Positions 47,377-57,421 of a stretch of 64,000 nt of DNA are shown piece by piece. Each line of letters begins with the position of its first letter. The stretch's first letter is position 1. This DNA comes from Alitta virens. Its lineage: Eukaryota > Annelida > Polychaeta > Phyllodocida > Nereididae. The notes under the pieces are model-generated. The model ran no database searches. It was not told where the DNA came from and worked only from the letters and a program-made list of their open reading frames with translations. A program made the position numbers and the translations under genes. The stretch lies in contig OW028580.1 in the NCBI GenBank assembly GCA_932294295.1, positions 28,156,896 to 28,220,895 on the forward strand. The letters run 5' to 3'.

Positions 47377-48168
47377 TTATTTAGTAGTCAACTTGATCCA
47401 CTGTCTAGGTGTCCTCTTATATTTTTTTAGCGCTTCTTTTTCGCCTCCTATATCCTCGGAGGTCTCCGTTTCGGTCTCGGACTCCTCAAACCTTTTCCTG
47501 GTGCTATAGCTCTCCCTCACCCTCTTCCTCTTCAACGACCTCCGAACTTCTTCCTCTTCTTCCTCTTCTTCCTCTTCTTCCTCTTCGGCTCTATATTTGT
47601 TCTTCATATAATGCAATATTCTCCGTAATTTAACGTTGGAAATTAAATTCAGAGGAACTCCGCGTCTCAGCAGCAGCCAGTACAACTTGTGGTGCTTGTA
47701 GGGCGGAGGAAAAGAGCTAGACTGAGTGTGCAAGAGCAGATCGACGTAATACTTTTTATAGTCGACGGCGTCCTCGGCGAGTAATAAATACGCGATCTTC
47801 ATAGCTTTATTTCTCAGCCATTCTTCCGATAACTCGGCGTCTATTTTATGTCGTATATCCTTCAGTAGGTCTCCTCCGGTCGACGGCGGCGATGACGACG
47901 ACGATCCGCTGGTCGCTGTATTTAAGTGGCGAGCGGGCGGCCCCCCTTCCTCGAGGTGCCCTTCTGCAGCACTAGAAGCCGCGACCTTCGGTACCTCACC
48001 CGACAGTGGAAGAGGGGGCGACGGGCCCGCGCCGCTGCCTATGGCAGCGGTTGCGGCCCGTCGCCCCTGCGCATCCGTCGCGATTTTCTCGTTCCTCTCC
48101 ATCATACCGTCGTATTTTTCCTGAGGAATAACGTAAACCTTTCGGTTAAATTTCATAGTCGGCGTCAT
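47377..48168 (-). CDS. Conserved-context Polinton protein with low-complexity tracts, function unknown
   Basis: A 263-aa protein. The N-terminal MKFNRKVYVIPQEKYDGMM resembles the 'm..kmvLvP.ekY..l' opening that I recall from small proteins near capsid genes in other Polintons. The middle is a Pro/Ser/Gly-rich linker. A helical segment follows (about 115-195, including EEWLRNKAMKIAYLLLAEDAVDY cut by me into pieces, and LYWLLLRRGVPLNLISN). The C-terminus has a Glu run and basic clusters (RRSLKRKRVRESY). It overlaps the upstream gene by 23 nt and ends 2 nt before the integrase start. The role is unknown; a virion-associated or assembly function is plausible from context. Confidence 0.65.
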   Translation of the reverse strand: MTPTMKFNRKVYVIPQEKYDGMMERNEKIATDAQGRRAATAAIGSGAGPSPPLPLSGEVPKVAASSAAEGHLEEGGPPARHLNTATSGSSSSSPPSTGGDLLKDIRHKIDAELSEEWLRNKAMKIAYLLLAEDAVDYKKYYVDLLLHTQSSSFPPPYKHHKLYWLLLRRGVPLNLISNVKLRRILHYMKNKYRAEEEEEEEEEEEEEVRRSLKRKRVRESYSTRKRFEESETETETSEDIGGEKEALKKYKRTPRQWIKLTTK

Positions 48169-48643
48169 GTTTCTCCTCTATCAGTAGACTTTTTAAACCG
48201 GGTAAGCAATGCCTCAGAAAAGCTATTAGTGTCTTGTATCGAGCTACGTAGAGGTCTCTCAGCAGCTTTCTAGAGGCAACGGTGGTCCTACGGTTGGAGT
48301 ATCTTTTAATTTTAGTCGAGACACCCCGTTTCCTAGAGGAGGCGGTGGTGGTGGTGGTGGTGGTGGTGGTGCCTGAAGACGCAGAGGAGGAGGAGGAGGA
48401 GGAGGAGTCTGAGACTATTTTGGCCACTTTCCTCAGCATTAATTTGAACTCAGCCAGTTCTAAGCGAGGGCTGTTAGATACAGTCAAGTTCCCCTCTAGC
48501 GTATTAAGGATCACCTCGGTTAAGCATAGAAGTTGGTCCCTAGACGCTTCTCTCAGTAGTGAGCGCGCGGAGCGAGGAGTCAGCTTGTAGGCGCTCAGCA
48601 GAAGGTCTAGAAACCCGATGCACTTTTTCACTCTGTCGGACAT
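48146..48643 (-). CDS. Small helical Polinton protein with Ser/Thr tracts, function unknown
   Basis: A 165-aa protein whose ATG shares its A with the TAA stop of the packaging ATPase (TAATG overlap). The helical N-terminal half contains LLREASRDQLLCLTEVILN and LEGN followed by LAEFKLMLRK. This fits a pattern I recall in small Polinton and adintovirus-like proteins: 'C..E...N.L.GN..L....K..L...K..LR.L', and later a Leu-rich 'LRHCLPGLKSLL'. Microsatellites encode a Ser run and a Thr run in the middle (about 77-100). The family match is from memory and moderate. No enzymatic motif is present. Confidence 0.65.
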   Translation of the reverse strand: MSDRVKKCIGFLDLLLSAYKLTPRSARSLLREASRDQLLCLTEVILNTLEGNLTVSNSPRLELAEFKLMLRKVAKIVSDSSSSSSSSASSGTTTTTTTTTASSRKRGVSTKIKRYSNRRTTVASRKLLRDLYVARYKTLIAFLRHCLPGLKSLLIEEKHDADYEI

Positions 48644-49506
48644 TATCGTTTCCTGGTATACAAAACCAGGGTCTCTCCGGGTAGGATAGAAGTACTCAGC
48701 CTGATGTCCTCGTCTCCCGAACTAGTCAAGTTGTTCACCACTAAGTACCCTCGGGGCTGTCTAGTAGCGTCTTCGTGAGCCTCGACTAGTCTCTTAGGAG
48801 TGTCGGGGAACATCTGACGAGAAAGGAAGTGTATCTGCTGTAGGTCTCGACAAGTCTTCATCAATATCAAGTAACTAGTATTGAGACTGATCGTCCGAGA
48901 ATAGCGCGATTGATGATAGACGTTTTGAGATATCATTATTACAGAGATGCGCCCGTGGTGTACTTCGCGAGTAAAGAGTGAGCACATATCGCTGGACTTG
49001 CATATTTCGTCCATAAGATCGTCCAGAATAACCAGATTGTTGCCCTCTTCGCTTTTCAACTCTTCTATGAGATCCCTAGGAGGTAAACCGTGATGAAGAG
49101 TTAGGTTGGGTACTAGATCTTCGAGGTCGCGGAATTTTTTCTGGTAAACTCCGTAAGCGTACAGAATCTTTGTCGGTGGTATAGTGTACATGAGCTTCGA
49201 GTTTTTCACTATAGACAGAGCCAAAACCGTCTTACCGACCATCGATGGTCCCACTATTACTGTCGAGGAGGGAGAATGAAATTGAAAAAGAGAATCCTTC
49301 TCTTTTTCGAGTTCTTCTCCTTCTTTTTCCTCTACATCTTCCTCCTCCTCCTCCTCCTCCTCCTCCTCCTCCTCCTCCTCCTCCTCCTCCTCCTCCTCCT
49401 CCTCCTCCTCCTCCTCCTCCTCCTCCTCCTCCTCCTCCTCCTCCATAACCATCACCTCTTTCGTGGCCTCTAAGTGGCTATTCTCCGAGCTCTCGGTGTT
49501 CATCAT
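48643..49506 (-). CDS. HerA/FtsK-type genome-packaging ATPase (Polinton ATP)
   Basis: A 287-aa P-loop NTPase of the A32-like packaging family found in Polintons, adeno-like and NCLDV-type viruses. Walker A is GPSMVGKT (about residues 86-93), Walker B is NLVILDDLMD, followed by a sensor-like VIMISQN. These ATPases pump genome DNA into the procapsid. An extraordinary run of about 35 Glu, from a (CCT)n microsatellite at about 49337-49443, lies before the ATPase core. An acidic stretch prolongs it (VEEKEGEELEKEK). It is the first gene of the minus-strand structural cluster, and its stop overlaps the next start. Family ATPases are usually 200-260 aa, so the excess length is the acidic N-terminus. 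Confidence 0.92.
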   Translation of the reverse strand: MMNTESSENSHLEATKEVMVMEEEEEEEEEEEEEEEEEEEEEEEEEEEEEEEEEEEDVEEKEGEELEKEKDSLFQFHSPSSTVIVGPSMVGKTVLALSIVKNSKLMYTIPPTKILYAYGVYQKKFRDLEDLVPNLTLHHGLPPRDLIEELKSEEGNNLVILDDLMDEICKSSDMCSLFTREVHHGRISVIMISQNVYHQSRYSRTISLNTSYLILMKTCRDLQQIHFLSRQMFPDTPKRLVEAHEDATRQPRGYLVVNNLTSSGDEDIRLSTSILPGETLVLYTRKR

Positions 49507-49970
<464 letters not shown>

Positions 49971-51533
49971 CCTAGCTAAACAAACAGTGAGAGAAATAAG
50001 GCAGCTTAATAGACTGGCCAATGCTCCTCAAGGGCCTGTCTTGAGGTCTGCATCACAAAAGGAGGAATCCATTGAAATCGTCCAAGAACCGAGAGTCTCT
50101 TCATTCAAGGCCCCTACACCTATAATGGCATCAACACCCAGGAAGACTATCTCCACTAATGTGCATAGTCATTCGTCAACCCCGTCACCGCAGCCTCGGC
50201 AGTCTTCGTCATCACCTCTCTCTCCCCCATCGCCACCTCCTCCGCCACCTCCCAGCCCAGCATCGCCTAGCTCGTCTTCTAATTCAGTACCTCAACATAG
50301 TGGTTCTGCTGACATCAAGAAGAGTAAAGAGTGCGAGGAAGAGGAAGAGGAAATGGAATGGAAAGAGACCGATGAGGTCATCCTTTCGGCAGAATCTGAC
50401 ATGCTAATGGTATGAACTAGCTTAATAAATATATTGCCTCATTCGCGTCGCACGTATATTCAGTTCATGTTTTTTATTTTATTTTATTTTTTGCAGAGAT
50501 TTAAGCAGCATCTGACTTACCACAGGAAGAGAGTCATCAAGCTAGAAGGTTTTATCGCTTGTTTTAATGGAGAAGTGGATCTGGACGGTGAACCTCGCCT
50601 AAAAAAGGGGAAGCTGAGCGATAGAGTATGGGAAAAGGAGGTTGATGAGTACAGGACACCTGCTGGGTATGTCTAATCTGCATCTATTGACATTTTATAT
50701 GTATATTTTAATTATATTTTAAATTTATTTTATTTATTTATTTATTTATTTTTTGTACTCAGGCTATAATTATTTATTTTTAATGGTCAGTCAAGGTTGT
50801 AACTATTTTTATATTTAATAACAGTTTTGTTTGTTTGTGCATTGTTTTTTCATAGCCGAAGAACTCGAAATGTAAACTTTGCCACTCCTCCGCAGCGACC
50901 CAGAGTCAAGAGGATTTCTCTAATGCTGGCGATGAGACTCCTAACACTCCAGTGCCACACCATCGCGGTTACAGAGTTGTGAATGGGTAAGTTAGCCTTT
51001 TCGTCATGTACTATAGTTTACAGTACTTTCTTTACGCGTATATATGCATATATTTTTGGCTTATTTTTTTCTTTTAAAACTTTTTTTACTATATTTACAG
51101 TATTGTTGAAGATGGAGAGGTGGCCGGGACATCAGGACACCCCGTTAGGGTCTCTACAGTTCCTTTACTCGATACAGCACGTGTAAATGGTGCTGAAAGA
51201 TATAGGTACATTTAATTTATTTTATTTATTTATGTTTTTTTGTTTTTTGACAACTTTTGGGTATTATAAAAAAAAAAAAAAAAAGCTTGTCCATTAACGA
51301 GTAATATATTTTTATTTTATTTTTTTTATTTCAGTGGAGTACCTGCGGTTAGGACAACCCATTTAGAGAAGAAAAAAGAAGAGGAGGAGGAGGACGAGGA
51401 GGAGGACGAGGAGGAGGACGAGGAGGAGGACGAGGAACGAGAAAGAGAAGAAGAAGAAAAAGCTGACCTGCGAGGAGAAGATAGCTTTTCGTGGTTGAAT
51501 GAGCTGAACTTGGAGGAATGGACTGACTCCTAG
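49971..51533 (+). CDS. Five-exon Polinton gene, acidic product of unknown function
   Basis: Not a recognised family. The exons I infer are 49971-50409, 50497-50666 (or to 50670), 50856-50986, 51101-51205 and 51335-51533. Each is flanked by T-rich AG acceptors and GT donors, and the stop TAG is at 51531. The product starts in an unseen upstream exon, since exon 1 opens in phase with one leading base. It has a basic helical start (KQTVREIRQLNRLANAP), a Ser/Pro-rich linker, an acidic patch and a basic segment (FKQHLTYHRKRVIKLEGF). A Glu/Asp tract of about 35 residues follows, and the end is FSWLNELNLEEW, resembling an acidic activation motif. The exon 2/3 junction does not keep phase with the strongest donor (GTATGT at 50667). 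It needs a weak donor at 50671 or implies an indel in exon 3. It may be a regulatory protein. Confidence 0.6.
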
Positions 51534-51938
51534 TCAGTATTGTTTTTATTTATAATTTCATCATTTATTTGCTGTACAAAAACACCGGAGAAATGTATAC
51601 TGCTTTTATAACTTTAAATAAATAAATACATATATTATAAATCATGACTTTAATTTTGATCTTCAAAATTCTTAACATTCATATGCCTTTTTCTTTTTTT
51701 TTTGGCCATATATAAATCATTTGAGCCGCATATGCATAAAAATAAAAAAATAGAAAAATAAAATGAAAAGAAATTTTCACATTTTATTTTATCTCTACCT
51801 ATTATTATTATTATCATTATTATTATTATTATTATTATTATTTTTTATAGCCTAAATGAAACAACAACAACAACAACAACAACAACAGCAACCGAACAGG
51901 GGCTAGAAGGTCATTGCATTGACGAAAAGCCAAGGGAA
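51534..51938. other. Spacer between spliced gene and polymerase, with AATAAA and an acceptor
   Basis: AATAAA-type signals occur near 51617-51625, 84-92 bp after the upstream stop. A (TTA)n tract is followed by a TATAG acceptor at 51850. The polymerase reading frame is open back to this acceptor, with one leading base and then CTA. Confidence 0.7.
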
Positions 51939-54900
51939 ATGTTATTGTTAGATATGCTGTATGAGAGGAATATAATACCCCGAGATTGTTTAGAAAGTCA
52001 TGTTCTCGAAGAAGAAGAAGAGGAAGAACCAAGGGAAATGTTATTTTTAGACATGCTCTATGAACAAAAAATTATAGAAGAAGAAGAAGATAGGCTAGAA
52101 GGTAATGTCCCTCATGTCTCCAGAGAAAAACAGAGGGAAATGCTATTTTTAGACATGCTCTATGAACAGAACATAATAGGCGAAGGCGCTAATAGGCGTG
52201 ATGATGATGATGATGATGGTGATGTTGGTGATGTTGCTGATGTTGCTGATGAGGATGTTATTGTAGAACTGAATGACGATGAGGAGGAGGAGGACATTGA
52301 ACCTCACATGATTTTTGATGGCCCTGATTATGCTGTGAATTTCCACAGACACATTGACATCAGGAATGTTAGAGACATAGAGTTTGATGGAGGGGCTGCT
52401 AGAGAAACAGTATACAGTGTACATTTCAATGTAAATTGGGCAGGTGTGACTCTCAAGGATATCATGGGTGACCTTGAGAGGGTACTAGAAAGGATTATTA
52501 TGCGTCTTACTGAGAGTTATAGTGGTCAGGACCTTGTTCGATTTTTCATCCAGAATGAAGCATTTTATAGTCCACACACGACAGGTCTGATACCTCTTCA
52601 TCAGCTCAGCATTTTCAAAATCATTGAGCTCATGGAAAGTCTGCTGCAATCCGATGAAGACCTTTATCTAGACGAACCACTAGAAATTCACGTGGGGGTC
52701 ATCAGAAACCCTCTTGCTGCAGGCCTGAGTGGAGGTGTTAATTATATTGAAGATCTGAGAAGAATGAAAAGTATATGCGAAATTAAAAACAGAGACAACT
52801 TATGTTTAGCTAGGGCTATAATTGTAGGAGTTGCGAAAGCTAATCTGGATGCCATCCAGAAGTCAGATGAGGAATTACACCTGCGCGCCTTAAATGAGTA
52901 CAAAAGGGTGCAGCATGGACAGAAAAGAGCCCAAACTGTTGAAGCTCAGAGACTACACACCGAGGCAGGATTTGCTCCTGAATATGTCCCTGCTTTCACC
53001 GACATACAGTGTTTCGAGAGAGCAGCTAACACGAGGGTTGTAGTTTTTGGTAGAGGTTCCAGTGTTAAGCCTCTCTATGTCGGCGAGGATAGCAGGCAGA
53101 GAACGGTTTATTTACTGTATCAGAGAGATCCACTAAATGAGAACGCCATAGGACACTTTCATACGATAACTAAAGTACATTGCATCTTCGGAAAGTCTGC
53201 TTTTTGTTCAAAATGTCTGAAGGCCTATGACGAGAGGTATGGTCACGCCGGTTGCGACCAGTGCACATCGTGCAAAGGTGAATCCTGTCCAGTGATTAAC
53301 ATCGAGAAACACTGCTGTAAAGTATGTAACCGCTTTATGAGATCAGTTGAGTGTAATCGACGCCACTTGGAAAATGGCACCTGTTCGAAATCGCACAGAT
53401 GTCAAGGCTGTAGCGTGTTCTATAAGCCCGGTAATGAGCATAAATGCGGTACACGCGAGTGTAAGATTTGCAAAAAGCAAGTGACTGGTGTGCATTTCTG
53501 TTACATTCGACAACAAAAACCTAAAGTTATGTCATCTAAGTATGTCTTTGCTGACTTCGAGGCAGACCCCACAGGGAAGTTTCATTTGCCTAACTTGTTA
53601 GTAGCGCACTGGCAGTGCACCAACTGTATTGATGTGAGTTACAGGGACAACCCTCGCTGCTCTCACTGCGGTACTGCTTGTGACAAATGTACACCGGATC
53701 TCGTTGACAATGCGTTGAGGGGTGATGAAGAGAGAAACGTATGCATGAAAGTTGTAGACTGTGGGAGGAGAGCAGTAGTGTTTTTCGGCGATGATGCTGC
53801 CACAGACTTCTGTAAATTCTTGTTTAGACGAGAATTCGAAGGATACACGCTCATTTTTCACAATGGCCAAGCCTATGACGCGTACTTCATGGCAAAATAT
53901 ATCTTCAGTACAATGGTTAAGTTACCCAAAGTCATTTACAGGGGTAGTAAAATTGTAGCTATTGATGCGGGGAAGTTTAGAATCATTGACTCTCTCAACT
54001 TTCTGACATTCCCTCTTGCTCAGATGCCCAAGGTCTTCGGCCTACAGGGGGTTAAAAAGGGGACATTTCCCGTGTTTTTTAATCAGAAGGAAATGTGGAA
54101 CTATGTAGGACCCATGCCTCACCCCTACTGCTACAGAGTGAATAGAATGAAAGCCAAAGCTCGTGAAGATTTCATGCAATGGTATGCTCTGCAGAGGGGG
54201 AAGGTCTTTGATTTTAAGAAGGAGATACTAGCATATTGCGAAGATGATGTCAACATTCTTCAGGAGAGCTGTAATGCTTTCAGAACTTGGTTAATAGGTA
54301 TAACTTCTAGAGAAGAAATTGTAGATGTGGGCGAAGGAGGTGAAAGAGTGACACAGCTCATTGGCATAGACCCCTTCCAGTATAATACTCTGGCCAGTGT
54401 CTGCATGGCAACTTATCGGCACATGTTCTTAACCGAAAAGTACTCTGTCACGCTAGAAGATGACACCAAGGTTGTTGGTCACTTACAAAATGATCAATTG
54501 AGCCTTGTTACAGAGAATGGAGGGGTAGTGGACTCGAGCACTGTTGCTGTGAAGAGTATGGAATTTGTTTCCACTCCATTTGCGCGAATGCCATCATGCG
54601 GTTTCGGCGGTCTTGACACGCACAGTAGAGTGTCAATCATCTGGCTTGAATATGAGGCCAGAAGCCGCAACATGCATATTATGCATGCTAGAAATGGAGG
54701 TGAACACAGGGTCATAAACCAGACGAAGGATGGCTGGTTAAAACTTGATGGTTACAGCATTGACTCCTCAACAGGTAAAGAGACAGCATGGGAATTTCAC
54801 GGCTGCGTGTACCACGGCTGCAAGAGGTGTTTTGGTGGATCCAATACGCCCTCTAATGTAAGGCATCCGCACACCGGTGAAAGTTTGAAATCGCTGTATA

Positions 54901-56441
54901 TGCGTACTGAATCTAGACTTAGCTATCTGAGAAATGAGCTTAAATTAGAAGTTCACGTTATGTGGGAATGCGAATTCAAGCAGGTACTACAAACGAATGA
55001 ACTACTACAGGAGGTTGAGCGAAACTGCGAGCTGCTACCTAGGTTGGATCCAAGGGCTGCCTTTTACGGCGGGCGCGTGAATGCTGTGAAGCTATATCAC
55101 GAGGCTCATGAAGGCAGAAGGATAGGCTATGTAGACATCTGCTCTTTATACCCTATGGTTCTGAAGAACGATGTCTTTCCTGTGGGTATTCCAGAGGTAA
55201 TAGTTGACCCTCCTCCTGGTGATATAGGTAAATACTTTGGCCTTGTGCAAGCGCGTGTGAGACCCCCTAGAGGCCTCTATCACCCGTGCTTACCCATGCG
55301 AGTAGGAGGAAAGCTACTGTTCCCCCTGTGTAGTAAGTGCGCCCACAACTCGTCTCAGACGCCCTGTAATTGTACAGACGTAGAGAGAGATCTGGTGGGC
55401 ACATGGACGTCGATTGATATAAAGGATGCACTCTGTGTGGGTTACATAGTAATCAAAATATTCGAGGTTTACCACTTCAAAGAAAGTGCGAAATTTGACA
55501 GAATGCAGGACACACCCGGTTTGTTTTCGGACTACGTGAACTTGTTCCTGAAAGGGAAGCAGGAAGCGTCAGGTTGGCCTTCTCAGGACATGAGCGATGA
55601 AGCGAAAGCGGACTATATTAGTCAGTACCACCAGGTAGAAGGTATTCGATTAGAACCTCAAAACATTTCGTATAATCCTGGTAAAAGGGCCACAAGTAAG
55701 CTACTGTTGAACAGTTTCTGGGGCAAGTTCGGCGAGAACAATAATCATAGAACGCATAAGCTAGCGGAGACAGGAGCTGACATTTTCAAACTACTTGTCA
55801 ACCCTTCTATCTCTCTAAAGGGCATACACGTCCTGTCTAGCGAACGATGCATGATCGAATATAACCATTCGGAGGGATTCCTACCTGAAATGCCTCATGT
55901 TAATGTTTTTATTGCTGCTTTCACCACTGCTAATGCGAGGAGTAGGCTTTTCAATGTTCTGCACAACTTGGATAGAAGAGTTATCTATTTTGACACTGAC
56001 AGCGTAGTTTATGAATACACTGAAGGTGACACAGCTCAGTATACGCCCGACATGGGTGACCATCTGGGGCAGTGGACCAATGAATTGAAGACAGACCAGT
56101 TCATCTCACGCTTTGTCAGCAGTGGACCAAAGTCGTATGCATACTTAACTAACGATGATGACAAGACAACAAAGCTTAAAGGGTTCACTTTAAATCACGA
56201 AGTATGTAAACTACTTAACTTTGATAGTATTTGTGAGCTAGTATTGTTTTGGGCTGATCCTGACAACAATTCACTGCAGGAGGATGAGCAGCCTCATGTA
56301 GCAGTTCCCTACAGTAAGATAAGACGCAACAAATATGAGTTTAAACTTTTCAATAGAGATGAAATAAAAAAATTTAGAGTGACTTATTCCAAAAGGAGCT
56401 TAGTTCAAGGCACATACGACACTCTACCTTTTGGTTATTAG
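51939..56441 (+). CDS. POLB: Protein-primed family B DNA polymerase (Polinton POLB)
   Basis: A 1,500-codon polymerase that replicates the element by protein priming. Three tandem copies of a PREMLFLDMLYEQNII-like motif start at residues 1, about 28 and about 65. A region at about 280-415 contains NRDNLCLARAIIVG and ends GHFHTITKV, resembling an OTU-type Cys/His fold. A Cys/His-rich, probably zinc-binding segment (about 425-525) follows. The 3'-5' exonuclease has Exo I FADFEADP (about 540), Exo II FHNGQAYDAYF (about 640) and Exo III AYCEDDVNIL (about 767). Polymerase motif A is DICSLYP (about 1065), motif B KLLLNSFWGKFG (about 1254), motif C YFDTDSVVY (about 1350) and KSYAY (about 1398). The frame is open upstream to an acceptor at 51850, so a longer spliced N-terminus is possible. 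All catalytic residues look intact. Confidence 0.95.
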   Translation: MLLLDMLYERNIIPRDCLESHVLEEEEEEEPREMLFLDMLYEQKIIEEEEDRLEGNVPHVSREKQREMLFLDMLYEQNIIGEGANRRDDDDDDGDVGDVADVADEDVIVELNDDEEEEDIEPHMIFDGPDYAVNFHRHIDIRNVRDIEFDGGAARETVYSVHFNVNWAGVTLKDIMGDLERVLERIIMRLTESYSGQDLVRFFIQNEAFYSPHTTGLIPLHQLSIFKIIELMESLLQSDEDLYLDEPLEIHVGVIRNPLAAGLSGGVNYIEDLRRMKSICEIKNRDNLCLARAIIVGVAKANLDAIQKSDEELHLRALNEYKRVQHGQKRAQTVEAQRLHTEAGFAPEYVPAFTDIQCFERAANTRVVVFGRGSSVKPLYVGEDSRQRTVYLLYQRDPLNENAIGHFHTITKVHCIFGKSAFCSKCLKAYDERYGHAGCDQCTSCKGESCPVINIEKHCCKVCNRFMRSVECNRRHLENGTCSKSHRCQGCSVFYKPGNEHKCGTRECKICKKQVTGVHFCYIRQQKPKVMSSKYVFADFEADPTGKFHLPNLLVAHWQCTNCIDVSYRDNPRCSHCGTACDKCTPDLVDNALRGDEERNVCMKVVDCGRRAVVFFGDDAATDFCKFLFRREFEGYTLIFHNGQAYDAYFMAKYIFSTMVKLPKVIYRGSKIVAIDAGKFRIIDSLNFLTFPLAQMPKVFGLQGVKKGTFPVFFNQKEMWNYVGPMPHPYCYRVNRMKAKAREDFMQWYALQRGKVFDFKKEILAYCEDDVNILQESCNAFRTWLIGITSREEIVDVGEGGERVTQLIGIDPFQYNTLASVCMATYRHMFLTEKYSVTLEDDTKVVGHLQNDQLSLVTENGGVVDSSTVAVKSMEFVSTPFARMPSCGFGGLDTHSRVSIIWLEYEARSRNMHIMHARNGGEHRVINQTKDGWLKLDGYSIDSSTGKETAWEFHGCVYHGCKRCFGGSNTPSNVRHPHTGESLKSLYMRTESRLSYLRNELKLEVHVMWECEFKQVLQTNELLQEVERNCELLPRLDPRAAFYGGRVNAVKLYHEAHEGRRIGYVDICSLYPMVLKNDVFPVGIPEVIVDPPPGDIGKYFGLVQARVRPPRGLYHPCLPMRVGGKLLFPLCSKCAHNSSQTPCNCTDVERDLVGTWTSIDIKDALCVGYIVIKIFEVYHFKESAKFDRMQDTPGLFSDYVNLFLKGKQEASGWPSQDMSDEAKADYISQYHQVEGIRLEPQNISYNPGKRATSKLLLNSFWGKFGENNNHRTHKLAETGADIFKLLVNPSISLKGIHVLSSERCMIEYNHSEGFLPEMPHVNVFIAAFTTANARSRLFNVLHNLDRRVIYFDTDSVVYEYTEGDTAQYTPDMGDHLGQWTNELKTDQFISRFVSSGPKSYAYLTNDDDKTTKLKGFTLNHEVCKLLNFDSICELVLFWADPDNNSLQEDEQPHVAVPYSKIRRNKYEFKLFNRDEIKKFRVTYSKRSLVQGTYDTLPFGY

Positions 56442-56644
56442 ATATTAGAGCAAGAAAAAAAACTTTTTTTATTTACTGTTTGTTTTGCTGGTTTGTTTGC
56501 TGTTTGCATGTTTTTTAAACATATTTCTATATAAAATAGCTCATTGAATATAAAACAAACTTGAAGTAATATGCGTGGTAAAATGCTATTGAACAGACTG
56601 TGATTTATATCCATTGTATGCATGCATGCATTCGTGTATGCACG

Positions 56645-56689
<45 letters not shown>

Positions 56690-57267
56690 GAAGCGATTTT
56701 GAGAAATATTACGACGGAGCTAACAGAGTTTCGATCTTGTAATAATATCTATATCTAAAGTAAACTGTTATTGAACATGCCGTGAATTGCATGTATGTAT
56801 GTATGCATGTATGCATGTATGCATGTATGTATGTATGTATGTATGTATGTATGTATGTATGTATGTATGTATGTATGTATGTATGTATGTATGTATATAT
56901 TATTATTATTATTATTATGATGAAGTATTTTGTAAATATTGCCGATTTTGCGAATATTACCTCTGATCTAACAGAGTTCCGATGAATGATTAATAAATTT
57001 AATGCTTTTCAAACTTATATCTGAGTAGTGGAGTTGTTTGATATCTACTCTTTGACTATATTTAGTAGAACAGTGGCAGAATTAGCATTACATTCATATC
57101 AAACAATGGGTCATGGCAAGGTGGCTTTGATTTTTTATCCCTATTATTATACGCAAAGGCGGTGCTAGAATAACTGCCTTCTTATATGCAAATACAGCGA
57201 CTTGTTTTTAATCAAGCATAACAAGGACAAGCATAAATTTCAAGTTCAAAAATTTTTTTATTCACAA

Positions 57268-57298
<31 letters not shown>

Positions 57299-57421
57299 CT
57301 AAAAACAACAATTCCGACATAGCAGACAGTTTACACATCAATGACTAATAGACTAATAGACTAAAAAAGACTAAATAGACAAATACCCGTTTTTAAAAAA
57401 ACAGGCATAGCTGTTAACATT
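56442..57421. other. Polinton intergenic region, duplicated with microsatellites
   Basis: Two related blocks (about 56575-56758 and 56759-56995) share ctgttattgaaca, (ATT)n and ctaacagagtt(t/c)cgat words, so this is an old tandem duplication. The second carries (ATGT)n at about 56792-56895. AATAAA near 56992 could end the polymerase transcript. (TA)n lies near 57271-57298. Confidence 0.65.

Noticed and set aside
49245..49473. Poly-Pro and poly-Leu open frames on the plus strand
   Set aside because: Antisense of the poly-Glu tract in the packaging ATPase.
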